Below the pieces are notes generated by a model. That model ran no database searches. It was not told the origin of the DNA and saw only the letters and a list, made by a program, of their open reading frames with translations. From Gammaproteobacteria bacterium (GTDB lineage: Bacteria; Pseudomonadota; Gammaproteobacteria; Steroidobacterales; GCA-2729495), in assembly GCA_030429685.1 (NCBI GenBank), contig JAUIEY010000023.1:1-17166 (forward strand): a stretch of 17,166 nucleotides of DNA, written 5' to 3'. A program made the position numbers and the translations under genes. This document shows positions 1 to 7,857 of this stretch, piece by piece. How positions within the stretch are numbered: position 1 is the first letter of the stretch; every line of letters starts with the position of its first letter.

Positions 1-75
1 CCTGGCAGTAGTTGCGTGGTGCGGGCGCCGGGCGACAAGGACAGTCTCTACGTCGTTATGCCGATGCGTCTCTAG
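1..75 (+). CDS. dnaN: DNA polymerase III beta sliding clamp, C-terminal end only
   Basis: The first 24 codons of the window read in frame 1 and end at TAG (73-75). The peptide ends in LYVVMPMRL, which matches the well-known C-terminus of bacterial DnaN (YVVMPMRL in E. coli). The beta clamp encircles DNA and tethers polymerase III; this C-terminal tail is next to the hydrophobic cleft that binds partner proteins. Everything upstream is outside the window. The stop lies 21 bases before the recF start, consistent with the classic dnaA-dnaN-recF-gyrB operon. Identity rests on a short tail plus gene order, but both agree. Confidence 0.9.
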   Translation, partial: PGSSCVVRAPGDKDSLYVVMPMRL

Positions 76-96
76 GCGGCCGAGCCGGGTGGCCGT

Positions 97-1161
97 GTGA
101 GCCTGCAGCAATTTCGCGCCAGCGGCTTTCGCTGCCTGCAGGACGTTGAATTTGTCCCGGACCATACCCTCAACCTGATTTCGGGACCCAATGCCAGCGG
201 CAAAACCAGCTTGCTGGAAGCTATTTTCTATCTCAGCCGGGGCCGGTCTTTCCGGGCCAGCGGCAATCGCGAACTTATTCAAACCGGCCGGTCGGCGTTC
301 ACACTGTATGGGGAGATTCTGGCGGATGGGGGGGATCATCGGGCCGGAGTAGAAGTTGCCCATGGCGAGCGCCGCATCCGCATTGACGGCAGTAATGGTA
401 CGGCCGCCGAACTGGCGCGAATCATGCCTGTGCAGGCGATCGACCCGGAAGTCCACAACCTTGTGCAAGGCGGTCCGGAATACCGCCGCCGGTTTCTGGA
501 TTGGGGTGTGTTTCACGTGAAACATCGATTCCTGGAGGCGTGGCGTCGGTATCAGCAGGCGCTGCGGCAACGCAACGCGGCGTTGCGGGGCGGCGAGCCT
601 GCTGCCAATGTGCAGGCCTGGGATGAGGCCTTTGTCACAGCCGGCGAGGAGGTGGACGCACTGCGGCGCGAGTATTTTGACGCTTATTTGTCATTATTAT
701 CGCCTATAATAAAAGAAAAGTTGCCATTTAACGCTATTTGTCGTTATCGTCGAGGTTGGTCAGATGATCTGGGCCTGCAGCAGGCTCTGCACCAGAGTAG
801 TGCTCAGGAGCGCAGGCTGGGTTCAACTCAGGTCGGACCCCACCGCGCTGACATCGCTATCAGTGTGCAGGACCGGCGGGCTCGCTACCGGGTCTCCCGC
901 GGTCAGCAGAAACTGCTGGCCGCCACCCTGGTGATTGCTCAGACTCGCTTTGTTGCTGCGAATGGCATTGGCGACCTGGTGCTGCTGGTGGATGACCCGG
1001 CCGCCGAACTGGACCGCGACAACCGCCGCCGCCTGTTTGATCTGCTGCAGAAGATTCCCGCCCAGATGTTTGTCACCGCGCTCGAACCCGAGGACCTGCC
1101 GTGGTCCGATCAGGGCCTCATGTTTCACGTGGAGCACGGCCGATTGTCATCACGTTTATAG
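97..1161 (+). CDS. recF: DNA replication and repair protein RecF
   Basis: RecF is an SMC-like ATPase that, with RecO and RecR, helps load RecA at single-strand gaps. The 354-residue length is close to E. coli RecF (357). Visible motifs are Walker A GPNASGKTS (residues 30-38), the ABC-type signature SRGQQK (267-272) and Walker B LVLLVDD with D299 and D300, followed by AAELD. The start is GTG at 97, chosen because the protein then begins directly with the conserved LQQFRASGFR-like strand; no strong Shine-Dalgarno precedes it. It follows dnaN by 21 bases and precedes gyrB by 55. Two features are embedded in the coding sequence: parS-type palindromes that encode VFHVKH (138-143) and MFHVEH (342-347), and a strikingly AT-rich stretch around 675-750 with two rare ATA codons. 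Confidence 0.96.
   Translation: MSLQQFRASGFRCLQDVEFVPDHTLNLISGPNASGKTSLLEAIFYLSRGRSFRASGNRELIQTGRSAFTLYGEILADGGDHRAGVEVAHGERRIRIDGSNGTAAELARIMPVQAIDPEVHNLVQGGPEYRRRFLDWGVFHVKHRFLEAWRRYQQALRQRNAALRGGEPAANVQAWDEAFVTAGEEVDALRREYFDAYLSLLSPIIKEKLPFNAICRYRRGWSDDLGLQQALHQSSAQERRLGSTQVGPHRADIAISVQDRRARYRVSRGQQKLLAATLVIAQTRFVAANGIGDLVLLVDDPAAELDRDNRRRLFDLLQKIPAQMFVTALEPEDLPWSDQGLMFHVEHGRLSSRL
509..524. promoter_or_regulatory. parS: parS centromere site (ParB binding), perfect match
   Basis: The sequence TGTTTCACGTGAAACA is a perfect 16-bp palindrome and matches the bacterial parS consensus exactly. ParB (Spo0J) loads at such sites, spreads along DNA and, with ParA and SMC, segregates the origin region. 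It lies inside recF and is read through as V-F-H-V-K-H. Position near dnaN/gyrB fits the known clustering of parS around oriC. Binding by the host ParB is inferred; the parAB genes are not in the window. Confidence 0.9.
688..716 (+). promoter_or_regulatory. possible promoter in an AT-rich patch inside recF
   Basis: A perfect TATAAT -10 hexamer (705-710) sits in an unusually AT-rich stretch of recF. No good -35 lies at 16-18 bp: TTGTCA (688-693) is only 11 bp away and TTGACG (677-682) is 22 bp away. It could be an internal promoter feeding gyrB, as internal promoters are known in the E. coli dnaN-recF-gyrB region, but spacing argues against a strong sigma-70 promoter. Confidence 0.25.
1121..1136. 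promoter_or_regulatory. parS: second parS-like site, 14 of 16 matches
   Basis: TGTTTCACGTGGAGCA differs from the consensus parS at two positions, both A to G in the right half. The left half and the CACGTG core are intact. It lies 612 bp downstream of the perfect site, near the end of recF, and encodes M-F-H-V-E-H. Origin-proximal parS sites often occur in clusters with mixed strength, so it is a plausible weaker ParB site. Confidence 0.6.
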
Positions 1162-1184
1162 CGCTCTGAACCCCCCGAATGGCA

Positions 1185-1213
1185 TATAATGTGGCGTTCG
1201 CTTTATAGGTGGG
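1185..1213 (+). promoter_or_regulatory. gyrB -10 element and ribosome-binding site
   Basis: The recF-gyrB gap holds a perfect TATAAT (1185-1190) and a Shine-Dalgarno AGGTGGG (1207-1213) just before the gyrB ATG. No TTGACA-like -35 lies 16-18 bp upstream of the TATAAT. A gyrB-specific promoter is likely but unproven; many gyrB promoters respond to supercoiling, which cannot be judged from sequence alone. Confidence 0.45.
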
Positions 1214-1216
1214 TAC

Positions 1217-3634
1217 ATGGCCGCAGAGAACCAATACGATTCCAGTAATATCAAGGTCTTAAAGGGCCTTGAAGCCGTGCGTAAACGCCCGGGAATGTAC
1301 ATCGGCGATACCGATGACGGCACCGGTTTGCATCACATGGTTTTCGAGGTCGTGGACAACTCCATCGACGAGGCACTGGCCGGTCATTGCTCCGAGATCC
1401 AGGTCACTATACATGCCGACGAGTCGGTGACAGTCAGCGATGACGGCCGCGGTATTCCCGTGGACATGCACCCGGAAGAGGGTCGGTCCGCCGCCGAAGT
1501 GATCATGACGGTACTGCATGCCGGCGGTAAGTTTGATGACAACTCCTACAAGGTTTCCGGCGGTCTGCACGGCGTCGGTGTCTCAGTGGTCAATGCCCTG
1601 TCGGAAGAACTGGAACTGACCATTCACCGCTCCGGCAAGACCCACACCCAGACCTACCGCATGGGCGAACCCCAAGCTGCACTGCAACAGACAGGTGATA
1701 CGGACAAAACCGGTACCACCATCCGCTTTAAACCCAGCCATGACGTGTTCACTAACGTTGAATTCCACTACGACATTCTTGCCAGCCGGCTGCGCGAGTT
1801 GTCATTCCTGAATTCCGGTATTCGCATCAATCTGAGCGACGACCGCGACGGCAAAAACGATGTTTTTGAGTTCGAAGGCGGCATCAAGGCCTTCGTTGAA
1901 CATCTCAACCGCAACAAGACGCCGCTGCATCCGAGCGTGATTTACTTCACCGGCGAAGTTGACGGCATTACCGTGGAAGCCGCCATTCAGTGGAATGACG
2001 GTTACCAGGAAAACATGTTCTGTTTTACCAACAACATACCGCAGCGCGATGGCGGCACCCACCTGGCCGGTTTCCGTTCGGCGCTGACGCGCACCCTGAA
2101 CGGTTACATAGAGAAAGAACTCAGTTCCCGCAAGGACAAAATTGCAACCAGCGGTGACGATTCGCGTGAGGGCATGACGGCGGTTCTGTCGGTCAAGGTG
2201 CCGGACCCGAAGTTCTCCTCGCAGACCAAGGACAAGCTGGTGTCCAGCGAAGTCAAAGGCGTGGTGGAAACCTGTCTGGGTGCACAACTGGAAGATTTTT
2301 TGCTGGAGCATCCGGCTGAAGCCAAAACCATCGCGTCAAAAATAGTCGAAGCCGCCCGGGCCCGCGAAGCGGCGCGCAAGGCTCGCGAGATGACCCGCCG
2401 CAAAGGTGCGCTGGATATCGCCGGGCTGCCCGGCAAGCTGGCCGATTGCCAGGAAAAGGATCCGGCCTTGTCAGAACTGTTCATCGTCGAGGGTGATTCC
2501 GCCGGCGGCTCCGCCAAGCAGGGCCGCGACCGCCGCACTCAGGCGGTGCTGCCGTTGAAAGGCAAAATCCTTAATGTCGAGAAAGCCCGCTTCGACAAAA
2601 TGCTGTCTTCACAGGAAGTCGGTACGCTGATTACGGCACTTGGCACCGGTATCGGCCGCGACGACTTTGATATCGATAAACTGCGCTATCACCGCATCAT
2701 TATCATGACCGACGCCGATGTTGACGGTTCGCACATTCGCACGCTGTTGCTGACGTTCTTCTACCGGCAGATGCCGGAGCTGATTAAGCGCGGTCACATC
2801 TATATTGCGCAACCGCCGCTGTACAAAGTTAAGCGCGGCAAGCAGGAACACTACGTCAAAGACGATGCCGAGCTGAACGCGTATCTGCTGAACGTGGCGC
2901 TGGAAAAAGCTGAACTGCATGTGTCGCCGGAAGCGCCGCCCATAACCGGCAGTGCGCTGGAAACACTGGCGCAGCAGCATATCAGCGTGATGAGCATTAT
3001 TGAGCGGCTGGCAGCGCGCTACGACCGAACGGTACTTGATCAGCTGATTAACATACCGGCCCTGGCGGAAGAGCATCTGCAGGATATACAAGCGATGCAG
3101 GAATGGGGCAAGCGCCTCGAAGAGGCATTGCGCTCAACCCTGAACGGCGAAGGCGGCAGCTGGGCCGTCAGTATTAACGCCGCCGATAACAACGTGCACG
3201 GTGTATTGCTGCATAGGGGTCAGCACGGCGTTGAACTAACCAGTGAAATACCGGTGACGTTTTTCAATTCCGCCGAATACCGGCAGATAGCAGATTTTGC
3301 CGCCGAACTGACCGGGTTGATCGAAACCGGTGCTTATGTGCAGCGCGGTGAACAGACTCATGAAATCGGCAGTTTTCGTGCGGCCATGGAGTGGCTTATG
3401 CAGCAGGCACGCAAGGGCCAGAGTATTCAGCGCTACAAGGGTCTGGGTGAGATGAACCCGGATCAGCTGTGGGAAACCACGATAAACCCCGAAAGCCGCC
3501 GCCTGATGCAGGTACGTATTGAGGATGCCGTCGGTTCCGATGAAATTTTCACCACGCTGATGGGCGATCACGTCGAACCGCGCCGCGATTTTATCGAGCG
3601 CAACGCACTGACAGTGGCCAATCTCGACGTTTAG
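1217..3634 (+). CDS. gyrB: DNA gyrase subunit B
   Basis: GyrB hydrolyses ATP and, as a GyrA2GyrB2 complex, introduces negative supercoils. The 805 residues match the long Gram-negative form (E. coli 804), which has an extra insertion in the TOPRIM part. Visible motifs are the GHKL ATPase residues E44 and N48 in FEVVDNSIDE, VSDDGRGIP (residues 73-81) and the ATP-lid GLHGVGVSVVNALS. R138 corresponds to E. coli R136, where coumarin resistance arises. Further on come the TOPRIM motifs VEGDSAGGSAKQGR and TDADVDGSH, LPLKGKILNVEKAR, and the C-terminal QRYKGLGEMNPDQLWETT signature. The start is ATG with AGGTGGG just upstream. It is the last gene of the plus-strand replication cluster; the next gene is convergent and a hairpin lies between them. 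Residues around the quinolone pocket look wild type by eye. Confidence 0.98.
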   Translation: MAAENQYDSSNIKVLKGLEAVRKRPGMYIGDTDDGTGLHHMVFEVVDNSIDEALAGHCSEIQVTIHADESVTVSDDGRGIPVDMHPEEGRSAAEVIMTVLHAGGKFDDNSYKVSGGLHGVGVSVVNALSEELELTIHRSGKTHTQTYRMGEPQAALQQTGDTDKTGTTIRFKPSHDVFTNVEFHYDILASRLRELSFLNSGIRINLSDDRDGKNDVFEFEGGIKAFVEHLNRNKTPLHPSVIYFTGEVDGITVEAAIQWNDGYQENMFCFTNNIPQRDGGTHLAGFRSALTRTLNGYIEKELSSRKDKIATSGDDSREGMTAVLSVKVPDPKFSSQTKDKLVSSEVKGVVETCLGAQLEDFLLEHPAEAKTIASKIVEAARAREAARKAREMTRRKGALDIAGLPGKLADCQEKDPALSELFIVEGDSAGGSAKQGRDRRTQAVLPLKGKILNVEKARFDKMLSSQEVGTLITALGTGIGRDDFDIDKLRYHRIIIMTDADVDGSHIRTLLLTFFYRQMPELIKRGHIYIAQPPLYKVKRGKQEHYVKDDAELNAYLLNVALEKAELHVSPEAPPITGSALETLAQQHISVMSIIERLAARYDRTVLDQLINIPALAEEHLQDIQAMQEWGKRLEEALRSTLNGEGGSWAVSINAADNNVHGVLLHRGQHGVELTSEIPVTFFNSAEYRQIADFAAELTGLIETGAYVQRGEQTHEIGSFRAAMEWLMQQARKGQSIQRYKGLGEMNPDQLWETTINPESRRLMQVRIEDAVGSDEIFTTLMGDHVEPRRDFIERNALTVANLDV

Positions 3635-3652
3635 TCAGCGACGGGCGGCGCA

Positions 3653-3681
3653 AGCTCCGGCTGCGCATCGCGCAGCCAGCT
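3653..3681. terminator. hairpin between convergent gyrB and membrane-protein genes
   Basis: GGCTGCGC (3659-3666), a three-base loop and GCGCAGCC (3670-3677) form a perfect 8-bp stem. It extends outward through AGCT/AGCT with a two-base bulge. It occupies the 47-bp gap between the two stop codons. Neither strand has a clear T-run after it, so it may be a weak bidirectional terminator or an mRNA 3'-end stabiliser rather than a classical intrinsic terminator. Confidence 0.45.
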
Positions 3682-4440
3682 CTAGCTGAACGACAGCACT
3701 GCTATGCCAAATATGGCCAGGTAAATCCCCATTACGATGTTGGTCACAGTCGCCAGCCAGGCGGGCATTACGGCTACCAGCATCCCGGTCAGCAGTTCTA
3801 TTGCCAGGGTGGCAAAGCCGACGGTAAAGGCTACCTGCCAGTGGAAACGTTTGGTGAAACCCCAGGCCCAGCCGAGGCTGGGTCGAAAGTCCGTCGCGGT
3901 TGCCGGAAAAACCACCGACCAGCGACTGATCAGGTAAATGCCGGGCAACATGAAAGCATAAAAGCCCAGTATCGGGCCGAACCCCATGCCCGTGACCATA
4001 TCAGGGTTGTCGAAAATATCGCCGTTACCGGCAAATGCGGCACCGAATAGCAGGGTCAGCGGTACCATCATGACCAGCATCAGCAGCCCGATGGCGATAC
4101 CCCAGCCAAAAAAACGCGTTTCACGACCGGTCCAGCGACTGATGCCGAAGCCCGGCACACCCTGGCCGCCCAGCAAAAAAATACGATGAAAGGTGACGGC
4201 CAGCACCGTGTAACCGAAAATCATGCAGGCAAAACACAGGATAAAGCCGCCGAATATCAGCAGGCCGTTAAATCCGGATTCCGGCGTGCTCGCGAGAACC
4301 AGCGCCGCCAGCAGCAAATAGCCGATGACCAGCGCAACGACGCCGGGTACGGATTTGCGCACGATGGTATGGCCGTAAGAAACAGGTGCGCTGGCTGCTG
4401 CCAGCAGTATGGTTTTTACCGGAAACGCCTGGTCTGCCAT
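3682..4440 (-). CDS. six-helix inner-membrane protein of unknown function
   Basis: I do not recognise this gene. The 252-residue product is very hydrophobic, with about six predicted membrane segments near residues 32-51, 58-82, 112-136, 152-171, 203-225 and 228-250. A short, mostly uncharged N-terminal tail precedes them. Around residues 170-180 it has LISRWSVVFPA, an R-W-S-x-x-x-PA pattern that I recall from YciC/DUF975-type membrane proteins; this is only a resemblance. The start chosen is ATG at 4440 because AGGGGGG lies seven bases upstream; an in-frame TTG at 4455 is possible but would place the ribosome site inside the gene. It follows plsC by 11 bp and its Shine-Dalgarno abuts the plsC stop, so it is probably co-translated as the last gene of the glyQ operon. 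A role in the envelope is plausible from context only. Confidence 0.75.
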   Translation of the reverse strand: MADQAFPVKTILLAAASAPVSYGHTIVRKSVPGVVALVIGYLLLAALVLASTPESGFNGLLIFGGFILCFACMIFGYTVLAVTFHRIFLLGGQGVPGFGISRWTGRETRFFGWGIAIGLLMLVMMVPLTLLFGAAFAGNGDIFDNPDMVTGMGFGPILGFYAFMLPGIYLISRWSVVFPATATDFRPSLGWAWGFTKRFHWQVAFTVGFATLAIELLTGMLVAVMPAWLATVTNIVMGIYLAIFGIAVLSFS

Positions 4441-4451
4441 GTTGTCCCCCC

Positions 4452-5165
4452 TCAACCCTGACTGACTATACGTGCCACCTCGTTTTCTATCCAGTTCTGG
4501 ATCTCATCGTTCACCTCGCGCGGCTCACGATCGGTTGCGGTGACCGGTTTGCCAACGACGAAAACCACCTCTCCCGGCTTGATACCTTTAGCCCGCCGCG
4601 GCCAGTGGTAACCGGCATTGTGGGCAATGGGCACAATGGGCGCGCCACTCGCAGCGGCCAGTAGCGTCCCGCTGATGCCGTAGCGTTTGGTTTCACCCGG
4701 CGGCATGCGGGTACCTTCCGGAAAGATTGATACGCTGAGGCCGTCCGCCAGCCGCTGTTTGCCCTGTTCCACCACCTGCTTAACGGCCGTGCCGCCGGCA
4801 GTGCGATCAATGGCGATTGACCGCATCGCTTGCAGCGCCCATCCGAAAAACGGCACCCACAACAACTCCCGTTTCAGCACCCAGCAGGCGCGCGGAAACT
4901 CAATGATCTGTACAAAGGTTTCGAATGCCGACGAGTGTTTGATAAACAATACACAAGGTTGCGCGGGAAAATTTTCCCGGCCCTCTACGCGGTAGCGCAG
5001 GCCGCAGATCCACTTCAGCAGGAAACGAATTACCCTGCACCAGTTGCGCGCAATGGCGTAGGGAAAGCGATGGCCAAAGGGCGCGACCAGCAGGACCGGA
5101 ATGCCCCAGATAACCACGGCGATCCAGGACAGCAGGTTAAACAAGGCGAAACGCAGAAATCTCAC
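4452..5165 (-). CDS. plsC: lysophospholipid (1-acylglycerol-3-phosphate) acyltransferase family protein
   Basis: A PlsC-family acyltransferase transfers a fatty acyl chain to a lysophospholipid such as lysophosphatidic acid, giving phosphatidic acid at the inner membrane. The 237-residue protein has an N-terminal hydrophobic segment (about 5-28), the catalytic histidine in KHSSAFE (H77) and FPEGTR (148-153), which binds the phosphate. The later block is APIVPIAHN (175-183). The usual HX4D motif is HX4E here (H77, E82). I recall this H-x4-E form from the acyltransferase beside gmhB in Pseudomonas and relatives, where the gene is called lptA or plsC. The start is GTG at 5165, overlapping the gmhB stop as GTGA, with GGAG upstream. 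Substrate preference cannot be read from sequence, so a secondary or specialised acyltransferase is possible. Confidence 0.85.
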   Translation of the reverse strand: MRFLRFALFNLLSWIAVVIWGIPVLLVAPFGHRFPYAIARNWCRVIRFLLKWICGLRYRVEGRENFPAQPCVLFIKHSSAFETFVQIIEFPRACWVLKRELLWVPFFGWALQAMRSIAIDRTAGGTAVKQVVEQGKQRLADGLSVSIFPEGTRMPPGETKRYGISGTLLAAASGAPIVPIAHNAGYHWPRRAKGIKPGEVVFVVGKPVTATDREPREVNDEIQNWIENEVARIVSQG

Positions 5166-5719
5166 CGCGAGTTCTCCAGCAGCGCATCAGCGAAGGCAGC
5201 CAGGTCATCGTATACGGGCGGCAGCTCGGCCGGTTCCATACTTGCCTCGGTTTGTCTGCCATTGCCGGTGCGCACCAGCACCGGCTGTGCGCCGGCAGCC
5301 CTTGCGGCGGCAACGTCGGAGGGCTTGTCGCCGACAAAAATCATGTTGTCGAGGCCGCAGGCAAAGTACTCCGCCGCCTGGTACAACAGACCGGGTTTGG
5401 GCTTGCGGCAGTCACAATGGTCTTCGGGTGTGTGCAGGCAGAAAAAAATTCGTTGCACAAAGCCGCCGTGATCCAGTATCTGCTGCAGCATATGGCGGTG
5501 GATACCCCAGAGCGTATCCAGGCTGAACAGCCCGCGACCAACCCCGGACTGGTTGGTGATAATGCCGAGCAGGTAGCCGGCACGGTGCAGTCGCCCGATG
5601 GCATCAAGGCTGCCCGGTACAGGCGTCCATTCCGCAATTGATTTTATGTAGTCGTCGGAGTCCTGATTGATGACACCGTCGCGATCGAGCAACACGACTT
5701 TGGGGGGGCTTAAGGTCAT
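5162..5719 (-). CDS. gmhB: D-glycero-beta-D-manno-heptose-1,7-bisphosphate 7-phosphatase
   Basis: GmhB removes the 7-phosphate from heptose 1,7-bisphosphate on the way to ADP-heptose, a building block of the LPS inner core; it is a cytoplasmic HAD phosphatase. The 185-residue product shows the HAD nucleophile motif DRDG (D12, D14), TNQSGVGRG (55-63), a zinc-binding set C94-x-H96 with C102-x-C104, RKPKPG (105-110) and the last acidic motif FVGDKPSD (D131). All catalytic elements are present. It follows glyS by 20 bp and overlaps plsC by 4 bp. No clear Shine-Dalgarno precedes the ATG at 5719, so translation may be coupled to glyS. The gene order glyS-gmhB-plsC near gyrB resembles Pseudomonas. 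A related histidinol-phosphatase-type function is less likely because the genes around it are not his genes. Confidence 0.93.
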   Translation of the reverse strand: MTLSPPKVVLLDRDGVINQDSDDYIKSIAEWTPVPGSLDAIGRLHRAGYLLGIITNQSGVGRGLFSLDTLWGIHRHMLQQILDHGGFVQRIFFCLHTPEDHCDCRKPKPGLLYQAAEYFACGLDNMIFVGDKPSDVAAARAAGAQPVLVRTGNGRQTEASMEPAELPPVYDDLAAFADALLENSR

Positions 5720-5739
5720 GAGCGGGAATTGCGGTGCTG

Positions 5740-7857
5740 TCAGGGCGCGGATATCTGTGAGATGTCGGCAACATCCAGAAAAAGTTTGCGCAGTGCACTG
5801 AGCTGCGCCAGACGATTGTCGCGCTGAGTCGGGTCATCTGCCATGACCATCACTTCATCGAAATAGTTGTCTACGGGCTGCCGCAGTTCCGCCAGCCTTA
5901 CCAGCAGACGTTCGTAATCGCGACTATCCAGATCTTTGCCGTGATCCGCCTGCAAACTGCAGATCGCTTCATGCAAACGCGTTTCGGCGCTGTTTTCGAA
6001 TATGTCTGTATTTACCGTCGGTTGCTGACCTGCTGCATCGCCGGCTTTGCGCAAAATATTCGCGATGCGTTTATTGGCCGCCGCCAGACTGGCTGCGCTG
6101 TCGTGAGACATAAAACTGTGCACGGCACGAATGCGCGCATCGAAATCGAGCAGTGAGTCGGGCTTGCGCGCCAGCACAGCGGCAAACATTTCAGCGCTGA
6201 TGGCACCTTTTTTATAACCGGCAGCATGGCCGTCCGTGTACCAAGCGCGCAGCCGGTCCATGATGAAGTCATACACAACTGCTGCGACCGCAGTCGGCGT
6301 AACGGCTTTGTCACCTTGCTGCTGCGGTTGCAGTGCGGCGGCTGCCTGCAGCAGCCCCGGCAGGTCAATATCCAGTTCGCCTTCTATGACGATGCGAATA
6401 ATGCCCAGTGCCTGGCGGCGCAGACCAAACGGATCCTTGTTACCGGTAGGTTTTTTACCCAGCGTGAATATACCCGCCAGCGTGTCCAGCCGGTCTGCCA
6501 GTGCCAGTGCCTGGCCGGCCGGTGTCTGGGGCAGCCGGTCACCCGCGTGGCGCGGCAGGTATTGCTCCTCCAGCGCGACCGCCACGGCTTCGGCTTCGCC
6601 GTCCGCGGTGGCGTAGTAGTAGCCCATGCGGCCCTGCAGACTGGGGAACTCGCCCACCATGTCGGTAAGCAGATCGGCGCGGCTCAACTCGGCCGCCCGT
6701 TGTACCTGCGACGGGTCAGCCTGCAGCGGGGCCGCCAGCCCGGCGGCGAGTTCCGCTACCCGCCGTGATTTCTCAAGCAGACTGCCGAGGCCTTGCTGGT
6801 AAACGACACTATCCAGCGCGGCAACTTTGTCAGCCAGCGGTCTGGCCACATCCTGCTGCCAGAAAAAAGCGGCGTCCTGCAGGCGCGGCAACACCACGCG
6901 CTCGTTGCCCCGCCGCACTTCGTCCGGTTGCGTGCTTTCGATGTTGCTTATAGTGATAAATGCCGGTAGCAACTGTTCGTCACGGGTGACCGGAAAATAA
7001 CGCTGATGATCCTGCAGCGTGTAGATCAGCACTTCCCGCGGCAAAGTGAGAAATTCGCCGGCGAATTGTCCGGCCACCGGCACCGGCCATTCGACCAGTG
7101 CGGTAACTTCGTCCACCACGTCATCCTGCAACAGCGCCTGACCGCCCAGCTTTTCGGCCGCGGAACGCGCAGCGCTAACCACCCGCTCGCGGCGAGTGGC
7201 GAAATCGGCGATGACCTTACCGTGCTGTTCCAGCGCGGCGACATATTCAGACGGTTGATGCACGGTGATGGCATCAGGACAGAGAAAACGGTGACCGAAA
7301 GTCCGGTTGCCGGCCTGCAGGCCGAGCAGCGTGGCAGGCACGACCGCATCGCCCAGCAGCATCAGTAACCAGTGCGCCGGACGCACAAACTCGACCTCGC
7401 TGGCGCCCCAGCGCATTCGTTTGGGAATGGGCAGGTCGGCCAGGGCGCGTTCGACAATGTCGGGCAACAGCTCGGTCGCTGCCGCACCGGCGACTGTGCC
7501 CTGGTAATACAGCCATTCGCCTTTGTCGGTGCTGAGGCGCTCCAGCTGATCCACAGCAACACCGCACTTGCCGGCAAAAGCCTCAGCCGCGCGGGTTGCC
7601 TTGCCATCCGCATCGAACGCGAGAGCCACCGGCGGGCCCCGGTTTTCGATGCGTTGTTCGGGCTGCACGGTGCTGAGTTCTGCAACCAGTACCGCCAGGC
7701 GCCGCGGTGTGGCAAAGCTGAGAATTTCGCCATGTTCCAGCCGCGCATCAGCCAGGCCGTTGCGAATCCCGGCGGCGAATGCATCGCGCAACTGCAGCAG
7801 CGCTCTGGGGGGCAGCTCCTCAGTGCCCAGTTCGACCAGAAAATCAGCGCGACTCAT
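5740..7857 (-). CDS. glyS: glycyl-tRNA synthetase beta subunit
   Basis: GlyS is the large subunit of the bacterial alpha2beta2 glycyl-tRNA synthetase; it binds tRNA-Gly and is needed, with GlyQ, to charge it with glycine. The 705 residues compare with 689 in E. coli. The start is confirmed by the family N-terminus FLVELGTEELPPRAL, and recognisable blocks follow: FFWQQD, the DRLDTLAGIFTLGKKPTGNK region and DPFGLRRQALGIIRI. The C-terminal part is the helical DALR-type anticodon-binding region. The ATG overlaps the glyQ stop as ATGA (7854-7857), implying translational coupling for equal subunit amounts. No frameshift or missing block is seen. Confidence 0.97.
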   Translation of the reverse strand: MSRADFLVELGTEELPPRALLQLRDAFAAGIRNGLADARLEHGEILSFATPRRLAVLVAELSTVQPEQRIENRGPPVALAFDADGKATRAAEAFAGKCGVAVDQLERLSTDKGEWLYYQGTVAGAAATELLPDIVERALADLPIPKRMRWGASEVEFVRPAHWLLMLLGDAVVPATLLGLQAGNRTFGHRFLCPDAITVHQPSEYVAALEQHGKVIADFATRRERVVSAARSAAEKLGGQALLQDDVVDEVTALVEWPVPVAGQFAGEFLTLPREVLIYTLQDHQRYFPVTRDEQLLPAFITISNIESTQPDEVRRGNERVVLPRLQDAAFFWQQDVARPLADKVAALDSVVYQQGLGSLLEKSRRVAELAAGLAAPLQADPSQVQRAAELSRADLLTDMVGEFPSLQGRMGYYYATADGEAEAVAVALEEQYLPRHAGDRLPQTPAGQALALADRLDTLAGIFTLGKKPTGNKDPFGLRRQALGIIRIVIEGELDIDLPGLLQAAAALQPQQQGDKAVTPTAVAAVVYDFIMDRLRAWYTDGHAAGYKKGAISAEMFAAVLARKPDSLLDFDARIRAVHSFMSHDSAASLAAANKRIANILRKAGDAAGQQPTVNTDIFENSAETRLHEAICSLQADHGKDLDSRDYERLLVRLAELRQPVDNYFDEVMVMADDPTQRDNRLAQLSALRKLFLDVADISQISAP

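Noticed and set aside
4441..4455. TTG start at 4455 for the membrane protein
   Set aside because: The AGGGGGG ribosome site lies inside this extension, seven bases before ATG 4440, so the shorter start is preferred.
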